Source: an uncultured Mycoplasmatota bacterium (lineage in GTDB: Bacteria; Bacillota_I; Bacilli_A; RF39; UBA660). Taken from it: 22,434 nt of DNA. Where the stretch lies: contig URCH01000016.1 of NCBI GenBank assembly GCA_900546275.1, positions 1 to 22,434 of the forward strand, written 5' to 3'. A program made the position numbers and the translations under genes. The notes under the pieces were generated by a model. That model was given only the letters and a program-made list of their open reading frames with translations, was not told the DNA's origin and searched no databases. How positions within the stretch are numbered: the stretch's first letter is position 1; each line of letters begins with the position of its first letter. This document shows positions 22,362 to 22,434 of the stretch, piece by piece.

Positions 22362-22396
22362 TAAAAAAATAAAGCAAAGTCATATTTTTGCTTTAT
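22362..22396 (-). terminator. Terminator of a gene beyond the right edge
   Basis: On the minus strand ATAAAGCAAA, 8-base loop, TTTGCTTTAT (10 perfect pairs), then TTTTTTATTTG. No coding frame for the upstream gene is seen in the last 38 bases. Confidence 0.85.
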
Positions 22397-22434
22397 CTTG
22401 TATATTTTTTAACAGAATATAAAAATTATATATA

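Overview
The window looks like chromosomal DNA from an uncultured, very AT-rich Bacillota close to the Mollicutes/RF39-type gut lineages. This is inferred from strong AT bias, sigmaA-type promoters, AGGAGG ribosome sites, rpsO-pnp, MurT/GatD-like, DUF3048, a short SSB and a CIRCE-controlled small heat-shock gene. I could not run a taxonomic search. Nearly everything is on the minus strand, so the text below reads mostly right to left. Of 20 intact genes with a visible end, 15 stop at TAA, 5 at TAG and none at TGA, and no family-matched gene needs in-frame TGA.

Right end (about 22434-19400): a terminator from an outside gene, a tail-less ssb, two divergent XRE regulators with separate promoters, a DUF3048 lipoprotein, an HD-domain protein and tRNA-Arg(CCU). 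Each unit ends in its own hairpin terminator. Region 19270-14500 is accessory in character: a decayed small gene, a P-type cation ATPase (TTG start), a 50-residue membrane protein missed by length cut-offs, a RhuM N-terminal remnant overlapping a small conserved gene, a VanZ-like protein, and a 735-base gap. That gap carries a possible small hydrophobic-peptide locus with hairpins, perhaps a type I toxin-antitoxin module.

Centre (14514-11170): a tight three-gene unit encoding an EctB-type diaminobutyrate aminotransferase, a divergent MurT-like ligase and a GatD-like protein that has Thr where both the catalytic Cys and His should be. This is the best candidate for an undescribed system: a cell-wall modifying ligase uncoupled from glutamine hydrolysis and linked to a diamino-acid supplier. 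Next come an unknown 144-residue protein, tRNA-Ser(GCU) and hsp20 under HrcA/CIRCE control.

Left part (9800-1): murE-truB (the MurE specificity motif is DDPH, not DNPR), a membrane-anchored PdaC-like polysaccharide deacetylase, rpsO, a 61-codon unknown gene, pnp, and the first 1105 codons of a very large protein. That protein joins a type IV prepilin N-terminus to long GLUG-type repeats. Two of its repeat units contain a 622-base block that appears identical at the DNA level, 915 bases (305 codons) apart, indicating recent duplication or gene conversion.
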